Positions 50,212-61,452 of a DNA stretch of 64,000 nt are shown piece after piece. Below the pieces are notes generated by a model. The model was not told the DNA's origin and did no database searches. It saw only the letters and a program-made list of their open reading frames with translations. A program made the position numbers and the translations under genes. The stretch is from Plectrocnemia conspersa (lineage: Eukaryota; Arthropoda; Insecta; Trichoptera; Polycentropodidae), in assembly GCA_009617715.1 (NCBI GenBank), contig VTFK01000026.1:992001-1056000 (forward strand), written 5' to 3'. The stretch's first letter is position 1. Every line of letters begins with the position of its first letter.

Positions 50212-50640
50212 TTGTCAGATAAAAATCCTATTTTATATTTTATAATCACATATTATCCTCATAAATTAATTAAAATAAGTTTAACTGTAAAATGCAATCA
50301 CAGGATTGTATTTATTGAAAGTGGAATAATCATAATAGCATATTGTTACCTGAAACACATTCAATATAGTTCCATGTGTGCCGGGCAAAACCGAAATATA
50401 AAGCTTGCATTATTGTGGTTAAGAATTGTTCAATCAGCTGACAATAACATAAACGTTATTGACCATACATTTTTGTTGTCGGGTCATTCATTTATTTCAA
50501 TGAACTTCACAAATGTATCTACAAAATTTATTGAAAAAAATGCTATATTTAAAGTTTTGATTTATTTTAAAAACGAGGAAGGCCTAAAATTTTCAACAAA
50601 ATTACTATGTTACCACTGTACACAACTTCAGGACCTATAA
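50212..50640 (+). pseudogene. fragment of a transposon-associated gene (DUF7869-like)
   Basis: An open frame of 142 codons that begins just after a stop and with TTG, so it has no proper start. It contains SMCAGQNRNIKLALLWLRIV followed by INVIDHTFLLSGHSF. This matches the pattern C.GQN+N...... then I.H.FL..GHS, which I associate with a multicopy insect family found with mobile elements (DUF7869-type). In intact members an acidic DRDF motif usually follows GHS; here the corresponding segment has lost it. No other part of the protein is found nearby. It is probably a dead fragment carried in by a transposon. Confidence 0.5.
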
Positions 50641-51309
50641 GTGTATTTATAAATAATTTTATTAATATTAATTATCTTAACGAAGTAATTTTTTCATACT
50701 TGTTTATTTATAAATTCATAAAAATATAATTACAATTATTTTTAAGAAATTCAATTATTGGTTTACTTACATGTCTTTATTTTAATTATTATTTTTACAT
50801 TAAAAAATACATCTTAGGAAAACCAACCTCAATTAAAATATAAATTTTAAATTTGCTATTATTTAAATTATTGGTGTAATTTAGCTGAAAAGTCGTTTAT
50901 TGTCATTAATTATTATTGCATAATAAAATTTACCAAGTTTATAGTTTTAAAAACATTACCCGAATTAATTATCGTTTGCCAATATGCTTAAGTTGGTGTA
51001 TGAATAAATTGACTTATACCACTTTCACAAACAACGGCTCATATATGAAATCTTCAATATTTTTTCATAATAGCTATGACTCATTTGGGAAACCTGTTTA
51101 GTCATGATGGTCATTTTTAGTAAACAAATAAATTAAATAAACTTCGATTCAAGACTCTTACAAAATTATTATTTATTAATTATATTTTTAACTAGGAAAT
51201 TTGAATTAAGATTATTATTTATAACACAATTTTTTAAAAAAGTGCCAAAAAAAAATTTATAATTTCTCGAAAATTATTTTTATTGATAATTAAATTTATT
51301 CGAATATTT
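50641..51309. other. AT-rich DNA with an R6-related block
   Basis: At 51075 TGACTCATTTGGGAAACC followed by 'tgtttagtcatgatgg' resembles the R6 block at 45389 ('gaatcctaaccagtcatgattg'). Otherwise AT-rich without genes. Confidence 0.45.
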
Positions 51310-51600
51310 TCAGACATTTTTTTATTTAGCTGCATAAGAAAGGATGTGTCCGTGACAGAAGCTTGAAAATATGCATGCTCTCTTAGAAGTTTTTAATTTA
51401 GCTCGAAAGTATTTAAATAGCAATTTTCCTAACTATTCTGATCGGCCTTATCTTTGCTCTGGTAATCTAATAATCTGATGAGTAGAAACCGCTCCGCATG
51501 AAAATCGGCAGATTGCAAACTTGTTTAGAGGCTTTTCACAAAGTTATGCCATAAAATCTGCCTTTCGGCTAACTTAAATCTCATTTTTTTTAATAATATA
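51310..51600 (+). repeat. dispersed repeat family R2, copy 3
   Basis: It matches the copies at 19.2 kb (+) and 28.4 kb (-): 'gcataagaaaggatgtgtccgtg', 'aatatgcatgct.tcttagaag', 'gaaagtatttaaat', 'aatcggcagattgcaaa' and 'cttttcac.aagttatg'. Confidence 0.65.
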
Positions 51601-53071
51601 TTATAAAGAGTTCTTTTTTATGTTTACCTTTTTCGAAATATGAGACATATTTCTCTACAATTCGGGTATAAATACAAGAAAATAAAATCGACAATAATCA
51701 ATCAAAATAGATTTTGGTCCTTCGCGCGTTCATTATAACAAATCGTCATATTAAAATTTGTTCTCTGTTCATCAGTAATACTATATCTAAAATAATATAC
51801 CTAGATTTTCTTAATTTCACAGTTACTTTATGTCACTAATTTACCTTGTTGTTGTAATGCTTTGAGATTTACAATAAGTAAATATATATTATGTAAATGC
51901 CCTCTAAAAACAAGTTTTCTAAACTGTGTAAGTTTAGTTTTTAAATGCTTGAAAGTAAAATGTTTTTTATAGGTATGTGTAATGTATATTGTATTACAAT
52001 TGACGTTCTATAATTTTGAGAATGTATTTTTTACAATAGCGCCTTTCCAATTTTCTCTCAGGCTAATTATTTCAATCTCTCTACATAGTAAATTGTAAAG
52101 TACGTACGGCAAAGAGCGCCGCCGAGCTGGACCAGAAACGAGTTTGAAAAGTTTCAACCGAACCAAAGTTCTAACAATTTCGATTTTAGTTCAACTTTAA
52201 TAATATCGATTGTTCTTTTTTATGAACACGCCGCGTATTTGCATTCACGAGATTCGCCTGCGTGAAAATTAATATCCGGCGCGTTGATTGAAGAAATATG
52301 AACGTTGCAAAAAAAACAGGAACAAGGTCGCAACTGCCGGTTTCCGGATTAGTCATAGAGCGTCAGTTTTCGCATTCGACCGTCCTAATTAAGGGACCTT
52401 GTATTAGTATCTTAGGTTCGTCGAGGAAATGGAGCGAATCGCGCTACTTCCCGACTTTACACGGTTAAAATTTGCGCAACGCGATAATTATGACTCCGAA
52501 TCGACTTTTAAAGCTTTCGTTTGCATCGGCCGGCTGTTCGACACGCGATCGCCGCACAAACCGGTCCAATAATAAGACTTTCGATTTCAATAGCGAACGG
52601 ATCTGAACGTGTTCAGCCTTGCCGGCGCTATCTGAATTAACGTCTAAGTGCCTTTTCCGATTCTCGTTTTCGCCCCATAATTAACGGCTCAATACTGATA
52701 GATAGAACCGTGCACAAGATTAGATAGCCTTGATTCATTGTACATCGTTTTATTCAAGTGAAATATCCAATTGAAAGGATAAACACCCGAAACGATGCGG
52801 TTGCCGCTCGTTGTGCTTCTGTGTAACGCCAGTTTGATCAATAACGGAAGTGTCGACGTTCGCACGTTTGCATCTGAATAAACAATTTGTAAATACATAT
52901 GTATATATATATATATATAGGTAAGACTGCTCTTATTTAATATTCGCATCGTTTAAAGCTATTACTCTTGCCATGAGTATACTATACGGATATATATTTT
53001 ATTTAGATTTAAAAATTCGACCAACCGTGAACAAATCGTAGCATGTAGAGTAGTACCATTACGTCCGCCGG
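51601..53071. other. AT-rich DNA then a GC-richer section; AT microsatellite
   Basis: The section 52060-52860 is GC-richer without recognisable coding. A TA dinucleotide run lies at 52900-52918. No gene seen. Confidence 0.45.
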
Positions 53072-53255
53072 CAGTGGCGTAATAGACGCGGAGGGCAAAA
53101 AATCAACCTGTTAACATTTGAAATCGCGTTTGGCAAACAGTGTTGCTTTTGATATATTGAACGTTTTGTCGCTTTTTTTGGTTGAAAAAAGCTTTTATTT
53201 CTAGCGCAAAATGCGCCCGGCGCGTCGGAAATGTCAATCGTTACGCCCAAAAAAA
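53072..53255. mobile_element. small MITE with CAGTGGCGTAA terminus
   Basis: It begins CAGTGGCGTAATAGACGCGG and ends near GCGCGTCGGAA...TTACGCC, so the ends are imperfect inverted repeats (GGCGTAA/TTACGCC, GACGCG/CGCGTC). The interior GCGCAAAATGCGC is itself palindromic. This layout is typical of a widespread class of short insect MITEs. The very last bases of the right end have diverged. Confidence 0.55.
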
Positions 53256-53689
53256 TACTGGTGTAAATTTAGCGTAAATTTGCTTTTAAATAACTAAATA
53301 TTATAATTAACACGGTTGAAATAGCATCAAATAAACAGTCAAAACAAACGCACACAACCCCTCGCTTGACCAAATACACAATACATACTTGAATAATAAA
53401 AAAAATTATTCCTGCTACTTTGAATTATTAATATTCTTACAATTTTGCCCCTACATTTGGGACACAATAGAGAAACGTAGGATATATGTTTCCATTCATG
53501 TTGACAATCCATACGATTTAGGGACTCACCTTTCAAATACTATAAGCTATCATCGTCTAGCTCAGAATATGAATTCCTTAATTTTCTACTTTGGTGTTTA
53601 GTGTTTCTTTAGCATATGTGTTTCTATGACTTTTTAAATTATTAATCACCATATTCATTCATCGAAAGATTAGGTAAATCTAGGAAAAC
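53256..53689. other. AT-rich spacer
   Basis: Overlapping short frames on both strands, none recognisable. Confidence 0.4.
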
Positions 53690-53800
53690 ATAATCTGTGA
53701 TAATCGATCTCAATTATAGTCTCCCAGACAGGATAGAAATTTAAAAACATTAGGGTCCATATAGGATTCGAACCACTGGACAATGTTATTTTTAATGCTA
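53690..53800 (-). repeat. R1 family end fragment with B-box-like motif
   Basis: It reads GGGTCCATATAGGATTCGAACC on the + strand in overlapping pieces; the minus strand gives GGTTCGAATCC, an exact pol III B-box consensus. The flanking 'ccagacaggatagaaa.ttaaaaa' matches R1 at 11.77 and 23.86 kb. No complete tRNA can be folded, so it is a SINE-like end rather than a gene. Confidence 0.6.
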
Positions 53801-55292
53801 ATGATATTTTGTTATTCAGTCCTTATCCAACATATTATAATACATTAAATTTGTTTAAAATGGTCATGAGTAGGTATTGTTTTAAAAAACAATGTAACCT
53901 TTTGTTGAGCTTAACCTATGCTTTGTTTCGAAACGCAACTCATAAAATACCGTAACGATTTTGCACTTAAAAAATGACTATGTCGCAATCAATGATGGCA
54001 TCGGTACTACTTTCGCTCGCTAGAAGGTTTCGATACGTCTCGTTAGAGCGTACTTAACTGATCAGCCAGTTGCGAACGATTCAAATGACTTTTAAATGAG
54101 TCGCATCGAAATCTGACTGCGCCGCTTCGGTTACCCAACAACGGTTATTTTTACAATATTAATTAACCGCTCTCAGTGTGTGGCTTAATGCGCTTGCTTA
54201 GATTGAATTTTAAAACCGCACGCGAAAAATCCGACCTCGTGGATATTAATTAACGAAAACTCGAGTTGCGGGCGATTAATTTCGCCCGCGACCGTGCATA
54301 TGCGTCGGGATAATCGAGTTTTGCCAAGTGGCTTTGCCGTAATTAATAACACTTTAATACACCCACGTAAATGCTTTCTCTTGTATTATACGAGCGATAG
54401 GGGTCGCGGCCGATTCATCATCCGGCGAGCCTGTCATCTCGGTTTTGGCATTCTCCGGCAAAACACCCTCCGACGCCAACCCCCTCGATTGAGCTTTTTC
54501 GCCAATTCAGCGCAAATATAAATTTGCCGTAACATTTAATTTATTCGTATATTTTAAATAATTCTTATTCTTACATAATATATGTCCAGGAAATATTTTT
54601 ATTTTGAACATATGTTTGAAATATGCGTGTAGCGAAAATGCATCTGAACTCATAAAATAAAACTTTTGGTGAATGGAAAAGCAAAAGAAAAACTCTAAGG
54701 AGCATTTAAGGAAACTAAAAAATCTTTTAAATACATTAGATTTCAGCGATTTTTACCCATGACATTTCCCCTAAATATGAAAGTAAAGTTAAAAATTAGG
54801 AAGAAACAGTTTTTAGATATGTATTGGTAAAAAAGTATTTTAATTTAATTGTCTATAAAACACTTTCCAAACTATGAATTCATCCCTCGTCCCTCGTAAT
54901 CATTCACTAAATCAGTGATTGTGGATTGAGAAGGCATGCTGCTTATTTCAAGAATTAGGCGTTGTTTGCTCGATAAATATGTTGCATATTATCTTCTTAT
55001 TTTTAACTAACCGTACAACGGGGAATCAAATTACTTTGACATATAATAAATTATATATGTATTAATTTGATTTTTAACGGGCATTGTTGCTGCTCTTCGA
55101 AACAATTCAATGCTTTGTATGGTTGATTCAACGGGTGCAAAAACACGACAGACTCAATCATGAGTCATTCGTTCCGTTGCGCTGTTTGGACGAAGGGTTC
55201 TATCAAATGTGCATTTCCATCATTAATTATTCGTACGATGAAGAGCTAGCTACAACAGTGACCCCGCGGTTGATGCAATCGAGAGGATATTC
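53801..55292. other. non-coding DNA with a GC-richer section
   Basis: The section 53980-54530 is GC-richer, with the unrecognised + frame from 54294. The section 54540-55080 is AT-rich. From 55080 composition rises again towards the tRNA-like locus. No exon recognised. Confidence 0.4.
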
Positions 55293-55369
55293 GTCTTGAT
55301 AGCTCAGCGGTCAGAGCGCCCTTTCGCCGAAGCGGAGGGAGGCCCCAGGTTCGATCCCCGGTCAAGACC
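55293..55369 (+). tRNA. tRNA-like gene with an 11-nt anticodon loop; isotype not callable
   Basis: Most of a canonical cloverleaf can be drawn. The acceptor GTCTTGA (55293-55299) pairs perfectly with TCAAGAC (55362-55368), with C as discriminator. The D arm is GCTC/GAGC with an 8-nt GG-containing loop. The variable loop AGGCC is exactly 5 nt. The T arm CCAGG/CCCGG has one A-C mismatch and a normal TTCGATC loop. The A box (TAGCTCAGCGG) and B box (GGTTCGATCCC) are excellent. The anticodon stem CCCTT/GAGGG pairs (one wobble) but encloses 11 nt, TCGCCGAAGCG, instead of 7, and the inner CGC/GCG can pair and close a CGAA loop. A normal anticodon therefore cannot be read; forcing a 7-nt loop gives GCC (Gly) with a poor stem and C33. 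The first downstream T4 run is at about 55432. It is either a tRNA gene with a small insertion (pseudogene), a SINE founder, or a pol III tRNA-like RNA. Confidence 0.6.
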
Positions 55370-56839
55370 CAAACGTCCTTGATGCTGCATTTAAACCGCG
55401 AAACGCTCGCCAAGGGTTTAGCTTCCCTCTCGATTTTAAGGCATTAAAAAAAGTAAAATTTCATTTATATTCGAATAAATATTTACCACAGCACGAAAAA
55501 AAGGTATAAAACCATCAGAATTGCAAATGTGCGTTTATTTGTTTTTCAGAAAATGCCATGAAAAGTGAGCGAAGTTATCCACTTGTTATTCTGCGAGCGC
55601 CGGTTCATCCATTTGATTCTCTTTGTATGTGTGCATTGATCGGAATGCAAAAGCGTAGCACTTTATATATGTGTATTTACGTTAAAAAAGATAAAATGCC
55701 GGCGCACATCGTAGGAATAATTCATGACGACTGCAAAAAATAGGTTCGTTGTATTATAATTTTCGTAGACTATCGATCGGTGTGTTTTCAGCGAGGCATT
55801 ATTTTTGGAGAGGCTTTCGGCCGACACGCAAGAACGCCGAAGCAATGGGTTTTAATCGAACTTGGCTGCGATCATAATCTGGCCGGCAGCGATCGAAAAC
55901 CTTTCGGGCGCTATAATTTTGGTAAAAAGCGACTGCGGCCCAAGGCGAGCGTTAACGCCAGTTTGTTGGCAATACTGCGAATGGAAATTGTGCGCCCCAA
56001 TTGCCGACGATAAATAAGACCTGAATTGGTTTACGAACGCAAATAGTGCCCTCGTTGGTCGTCTTTTATGCCGTATCACAATCGGATTGCTAGTAACGTG
56101 AATTTAATTCGTTTAATAGTCAAATATGTATAAAAAATACGACGCTCATAATGCACCAGATTTGATAAAATAAAACATTGCGCTTCGTTTTGTATTCTTA
56201 TCTAGATCATTCATCGCGTCTTTGACTCTGTGATATTTTTTTTACTTAGCTAATGACTAGCGTCGTGATTATCAATCATCAAGTTAATCGTCAAACTAAT
56301 CAGCACGCATAAAACACATCATTAACGCCATTAGTAACGTACAATGTATGCGAACTAATTCGCTAATGTCATATGTGTTTTGTTTGATCAAGCTATGTAG
56401 TATTTTTAAGCTCGATTGCGTTGGACCGAATGCTTCTTTTTGCCGTAATATTTCCACGTCCGTGACCTCCATAATCCTCGAGAGGAGAAAGAAAATGAAA
56501 ATCGATAAAGCAAAGCTTCTATTATATTACAAGAGTTGTTTTTCTTCTAGTTCAGGGAGACTTTCCGAGGCAGTGGAATATCAACCGTTTTTCAAGGATA
56601 ATCCTTGCGCTCTATAAAGATTAACAACTAAAGGTCATATTTAATAACACAATACAACAATGTTACACTTTTTGCCACACAGATAAGATAAAACTCATAT
56701 GTTATTAAGTTGGTGAAATACGTTGTTCCTTTAATTAATAACCTCGTGCATATTTATTTATTATTATCATATATGTTATATATGATGTAGATAATTTATT
56801 ATATAATAATAAACATTTTTTTTTAAATAATCTAAATTT
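55370..56839. other. mixed non-coding DNA
   Basis: A GC-richer patch at 55780-56060 has open frames on both strands, with nothing recognised. The rest is AT-rich. Confidence 0.4.
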
Positions 56840-57500
56840 TGTATTTGCAATTGCATAGCAATGAGATTGGGCGTCACCGATTTATTTTAAACAGATCCAG
56901 ACAACTAGGGTCAAATATCGATAAACATTTAATATAAGTTAGGGATTGATGAATGTGCATAGAATGCCCGATATATGGTGACGGGATGTAAGTAATAAAT
57001 ATCGAAGTGTTTATTACCTAAATGGAGAGGAGAACAGCGATTTTTTAGACTATTTCTGTCAATATATTGTAGTATAAGTAGAGACACGTGTTTCTCGCAT
57101 CTTTTCGACATTTTAGCATTTAAATTTATTTTTTGCATACCTTGTGCATGCAAAATCGAATAAAATTTGTCATTTCTACCGAAAACAAATTTAAGAAATG
57201 ACAAATTTAACACATTAAATACTGCTATTAATTTATAATAATAAACATACTTTTTTATAGGCCAATGTTTTGAAATCAAATAATTTAGAACGCATTTTTT
57301 TTATTCGCAATAGAAAAATCAGTGAATGTCAAACTGTAGAACGCTTAACAATTAAATAAAAAAAAGTTTGGCGTCACTTACTTACTTTAATCGGGTCAAG
57401 ACCACTTTAGGGATTGATGACTGTGCGCGGATGGCCGATAGATGGTGACGGGAAGTAAGTTATAAAAAGTGAATCTAAGTGTGTTTATTACCTATACTTC
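56840..57500 (+). repeat. diverged direct repeats about 465 bp apart
   Basis: Near 56945 and 57410 the sequence GGGATTGATGA.TGTGC recurs, followed by GCCGATAGATGGTGACGGGA (second copy; the first is a close variant), then 'agtaa...gtgtttattacct'. Both copies are preceded by a GGCGTCAC block (56870 and 57370). The 'gaggagaa' to 'ggactatttttgt.aatatat' block at 57030 recurs at 57805. An old segmental duplication or a pair of element ends. Confidence 0.6.
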
Positions 57501-57989
57501 GTTTCATTTAACAGAGTCACTTTGAGGCTTATCTCGTATTTCACAACGGTATTTCATTGCTCCGCTTGCGTCGAGCAAAGTTGTCATATACAAACGCTCT
57601 AATTACTTCATTATTATTCCGACACTCGCAGCGCACGGACGTCTTCAAATTGTTATCGCTATTCATACGTAAATAATAACGATTAATAAATTATTGATTT
57701 TGATAGCTTATAATTTTCACTACTTCAACATAAAAAAAATTTAGTAACATCTCTAATTTGTCCAAATTTGTTTAAAATATAGAAATACATATATGATATG
57801 TAGAGGAGAATATCTATTTTTTGGACTATTTTTGTTAATATATAACATATTTTGAGCATCTTATTTTTTGTATTTGATCTGTTCTACATTTTAGCATATT
57901 TTTTTTATTTCATACTTGATTTTTAAGAAAAGCATCATTTGCTCTCTATTTTAGCGGAAAAATCTTATTTTTTCAATGTTTTTAGACAA
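57501..57989. other. spacer, partly duplicated
   Basis: A modestly GC-richer part at 57490-57660 is followed by AT-rich DNA with the 57805 repeat block noted above. Confidence 0.4.
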
Positions 57990-58210
57990 TATTTAAAATT
58001 AGATGGTCGGTATTTATATTATACAGTCAGTATTTATATTACTTGGTCGTTATATACCGGTCAGTATTAAAGCTGTCAGTATAAATAATGAATGGTCACT
58101 ATTCTTAAAGAATAGCCAGTATTTATATTATATGATCTGTATTTTAGACTCAAGGTCAGTTTTATGTTTACAGATGGTCAGTATATTAATACATGGTCAT
58201 TATCAAGGTG
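57990..58210 (+). repeat. degenerate minisatellite, GGTCAGTATT-type unit
   Basis: About ten spaced copies of (A/T)GGTCAGTAT or close variants (GGTCGGTATT, CAGTCAGTATT, GGTCGTTAT, GGTCAGTATT, TGTCAGTAT, GGTCACTATT, AGCCAGTATT, GGTCAGTTTT, GGTCAGTAT, GGTCATTAT), often followed by TATATTAT, with a period of about 20 bp. Inverted variants (ATACTGACCA) appear at 58434 and about 58477. Unit sequence and spacing are too variable for CRISPR, and the genome is eukaryotic. Confidence 0.7.
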
Positions 58211-60368
58211 TATTAGGGCCGAACAACCAATAAATAAATAATCAATAATTAAAACAAAATAATTAACATTTAATATATGGCATGATTTTAAATTACATAC
58301 TGCTCTAAACTGTCTGTTTGATTGGCAAACCTTACTCAATGAAAGTTATAAATGTAATTATAGTTTTTGAACTTTCATTAGATTAACTCGTTTTTTGACC
58401 AACTCTAAAATAAACACTGAACTTTCTATGTTTATACTGACCAAAAATCTATTTATCCTGAACATTGCAGTAAAATAATACTGACCATTAAACTATTTCA
58501 ATACGTTGTTTTGCATATATTTGCATATTTTACGATTATATTATTACTCGCATATATAATGAATTTTAGCATACATTGCAAATTGCTTAAAATATGTGTT
58601 TCTATGTATAAGTTTAAACTTTACTAATATATTCTAGGAACTAAAACTAATAAACTTTAAAATCAGCGCGCAGTTTTACATTTGCATCACGGTAGTCAAA
58701 CTTAATTGTATATAAAATTATATGATTAAGGAATATGCTAACATAAAAACTAACTGTAACATAAAAAACATGTTTTTAATATCAATATTTACTGGGTTTT
58801 AAAATATTGTTTTAAAGCCCAATACTAACTATTTCAAAGTGTACTATTAATCTTAGTTTGATTTAATATATGAAATAAAAAATAATAACAGAACCAATCC
58901 TTTATTTAACATACTAATCTATAGTAAAAATCTTGTAGTGTATTGTAATTTGTTGGCTTTACAAGTAATAAATATTGTATTGTTCTGTCCTGTTATTTCG
59001 GATTCGTTTGGAGGAAAATAATTTTCCGAGTTTGTTGACATTGGACCTTTAGCTTTGAGCCGCAAATGGAAGTGTCGGGTTTCCTTTCTGTTCATTGACC
59101 AGGTGGTCTCGGCGATTATCGCGGTCGTAGGCAAAGAGGTTTTCCACCGGGATTGGCGTCGTGGCACGACGCGACGCGTCGGCGTCCCGACGCAGAACTA
59201 TATATAATCCCGGTTATAATATATCCCACAAATACATGCCGCATTTTTTCAACTCCCGAATACCGACGAAAACGTCCATTTTCATTTCGTTTATTATTTT
59301 TACGCTTTATTTTCGTCTAGGGAATGCTCACCGTGTCCGTCGGCTGGCAACAGTTCAGCTACTTGTTTGGTCCTCCACTCTGCCTTGTATAGCGTAGTCT
59401 AGTGGCGTTTGTCCCCCTTAATTCTTATGTAAGTCTTCCGCCGAATGCACGTTCTATTCCCGTGCCGGCGTGAATGCTTTTCGTTCTATTTTTCACCTCA
59501 GTTGCTCGTTTCCTCGGTCCATCTCGCGCTACAAAACGTCACAAAAGAAAAACGTTTACTTTTCATAAGAATTTGCATTCCTGTCGCGTGACGCATGTTT
59601 ATTTCCGTACACCCCGTTAGAATTAACACAAACACAACTCTACTGATATTAAAAAATATTATAATAATTAATAAATGACTAGCTCTTTTATCAAAGTATA
59701 ATATAATGTCATCGCATCCGCCGTATGGCATGGAACGCCGCTACCGTTTCTTATTTATATTTGTATAGGTCTGCCAAGATATGGGATGCTAAATATAATT
59801 TTAAACACGCTCCGCTTACGTTTACTTCCTGGCTTTGCACCTTCAAATTTAACAGGTGTTTTCGAGTCGTTTATTCAGTTTTATTATTCGCGATGTAATT
59901 AATTACGCCCTCGCGCCCGTTGTACATTGTTTTAAATTCGGGAACGGAAAATTTTCACACGCAACGAGGCGGAGAGAGAAAGAGAGGCGTATCGCTCGGT
60001 CAATTTGCACACATTACCGATTTCGGCGGAAAGAACCGTATTTGCATAAGTTGAAAACGCGCATCGATTGTGGATATATGCCCATTGTTCGATTTCGGAA
60101 TAATGCGATTAAGGCCTTGAATATATACGCAGCCCGCACAATGGCCGCCCGTTCGTTGTTCGATCGAAGCGTTCTCCTTCGTGACTGGCGACGTTTTACC
60201 CACTGCGCCAATTATCTAATTACATTCTTACCGAAATGAAATTTACATAAACACACACGTACGGCGGATTTTAATTTCCGGCGCTGAAATTGGATATCGC
60301 CCGAATGAGATCTGCGCGTCTATCCACCGATTGATTCAATTTTATTTCAGCTCTAGCTAATCTGTCCT
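58211..60368. other. intronic DNA; GC-richer from 59030
   Basis: AT-rich to 59030. The sections 59030-59620 and 59860-60340 are GC-richer with several frames of 65-127 codons on both strands, none resembling a known protein. Proximity to the mbl exon suggests intronic splicing or transcriptional elements rather than genes. Confidence 0.4.
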
Positions 60369-60737
60369 ATCGCTTGAACAAGTAGTGTTAATCTAACTTA
60401 GATTATTTTAGGTGGTTGCAGTGATGCGATTCAACGGAGCGACGCGGCAGAGTGAAGCTGCAGCGGCGGTCGGAGTGGATTTAATTATTTTTTTTAGGGT
60501 ATTTTTAGGCAGTAGGCGAAGAGTTTCGCAAGTCGTTTTTCGATGCTTTTTGCTTGTTTCTTACGCTTGTTTTTTTGGCTGTATGAAAAACTAACAAGGC
60601 AGGCCACGGTTTATGTATTTACCCCCGCCCGGCGTTTTGACTCGCCCGGAGTGTCCCGGTGAGTCGGCGCCGGGGTAAGTCGTAGAGGGCAGCTTGCCGG
60701 TGACCGGGTAGTAACGTATGTGTTTTGTTGTTCGCAG
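60369..60737 (+). promoter_or_regulatory. mbl: end of mbl 5' intron with YGCTT cluster and splice acceptor
   Basis: It holds four YGCTT motifs: 60371 (CGCTTG), 60544 (TGCTTT), 60551 (TGCTTG) and 60564 (CGCTTG), the last three within 26 bases. YGCU(U/G) is the core recognised by Muscleblind/MBNL proteins. The intron ends with GTTTTGTTGTTCGCAG (AG at 60736-60737), a good acceptor, with a branch-like GTAAC about 30 bases upstream. Autoregulatory binding is inferred. Confidence 0.5.
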
Positions 60738-61452
60738 AGCTGAGCGCCCACACCGCCCACACACCAGCTTAGCTTGAGGCCAGCCAGCTCGCTACCGCTT
60801 TTTCCGTGCCCGACACCACCCCGCTATCGACCCGGACTTACATTGCCGCGTGTGCTTTCAGTCGGACGACACCAAACACTCTCCTGCCTGTCGTCACCTG
60901 CTTCTTGGGCGCATCTCTATCTCGGATCATAATAGTAATATTGGTTGCTTGACGCTTGAGGCGCCCCCGCCCCGCACCGTCTAGTCTTCGTTTGCCATAT
61001 GCAGTACGCCCGACCGAGACTGTCGATACATCGAGGAAACCGCGTGTGATATCACCCAACTAGTGTTAACCTTATAATATACATACCCCTATGAGGTAAA
61101 CCAGATAAAGAGAAGAAAAAAAAAAATTCTAATATCGATATAATAATAATAAAAAACTAATTTATACTTTATGATACATATATTATATACTGATATATAT
61201 TTTTATGAACATTAACATTTAGAAATTATATATACATAAAATAGAAATAACAAATTTTGTAAAATATTTTATAAACCGGGTTGAAAATAAGTATAAATTA
61301 TAAATAAAAAGCCTAAATAAATCGCAACGAGTTCTAAAAGAGTATAACCCCGACAATAGTGGCGAATAGACTGACTCAGATAAAATAAAATAGTGAAGTG
61401 ACAGCGCCGTGTTTGTTGTGTGTAGCGACTCCGCGGAAGATAACCAAGGAAA
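60738..61452 (+). other. mbl: mbl 5'UTR exon(s) upstream of the start codon
   Basis: Two readings fit. In the first, a single exon runs from 60738 through the coding segment to 61641 (904 nt). In the second, a first exon 60738-61095 ends at ATGAG|GTAAAC, an AT-rich 330-bp intron 61096-61425 follows, and a short exon begins after TTGTTGTGTGTAG at 61425. The abrupt drop in GC in 61070-61400 favours an intron; the long 5'UTR in the same exon as the start codon would parallel Drosophila mbl exon 2. Four or five more YGCTT motifs lie here (60796, 60853, 60899, 60946, 60953). Confidence 0.5.

Noticed and set aside
53755..53775. tRNA gene on the minus strand (perfect B box)
   Set aside because: No acceptor, D or anticodon arms can be paired around it, and the block is shared with R1 copies at 11.8 and 23.9 kb, so it is a SINE-like remnant.
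57990..58210. CRISPR-like array
   Set aside because: The genome is eukaryotic, the units vary in sequence and spacing, and the spacers are themselves repetitive; it is a minisatellite.
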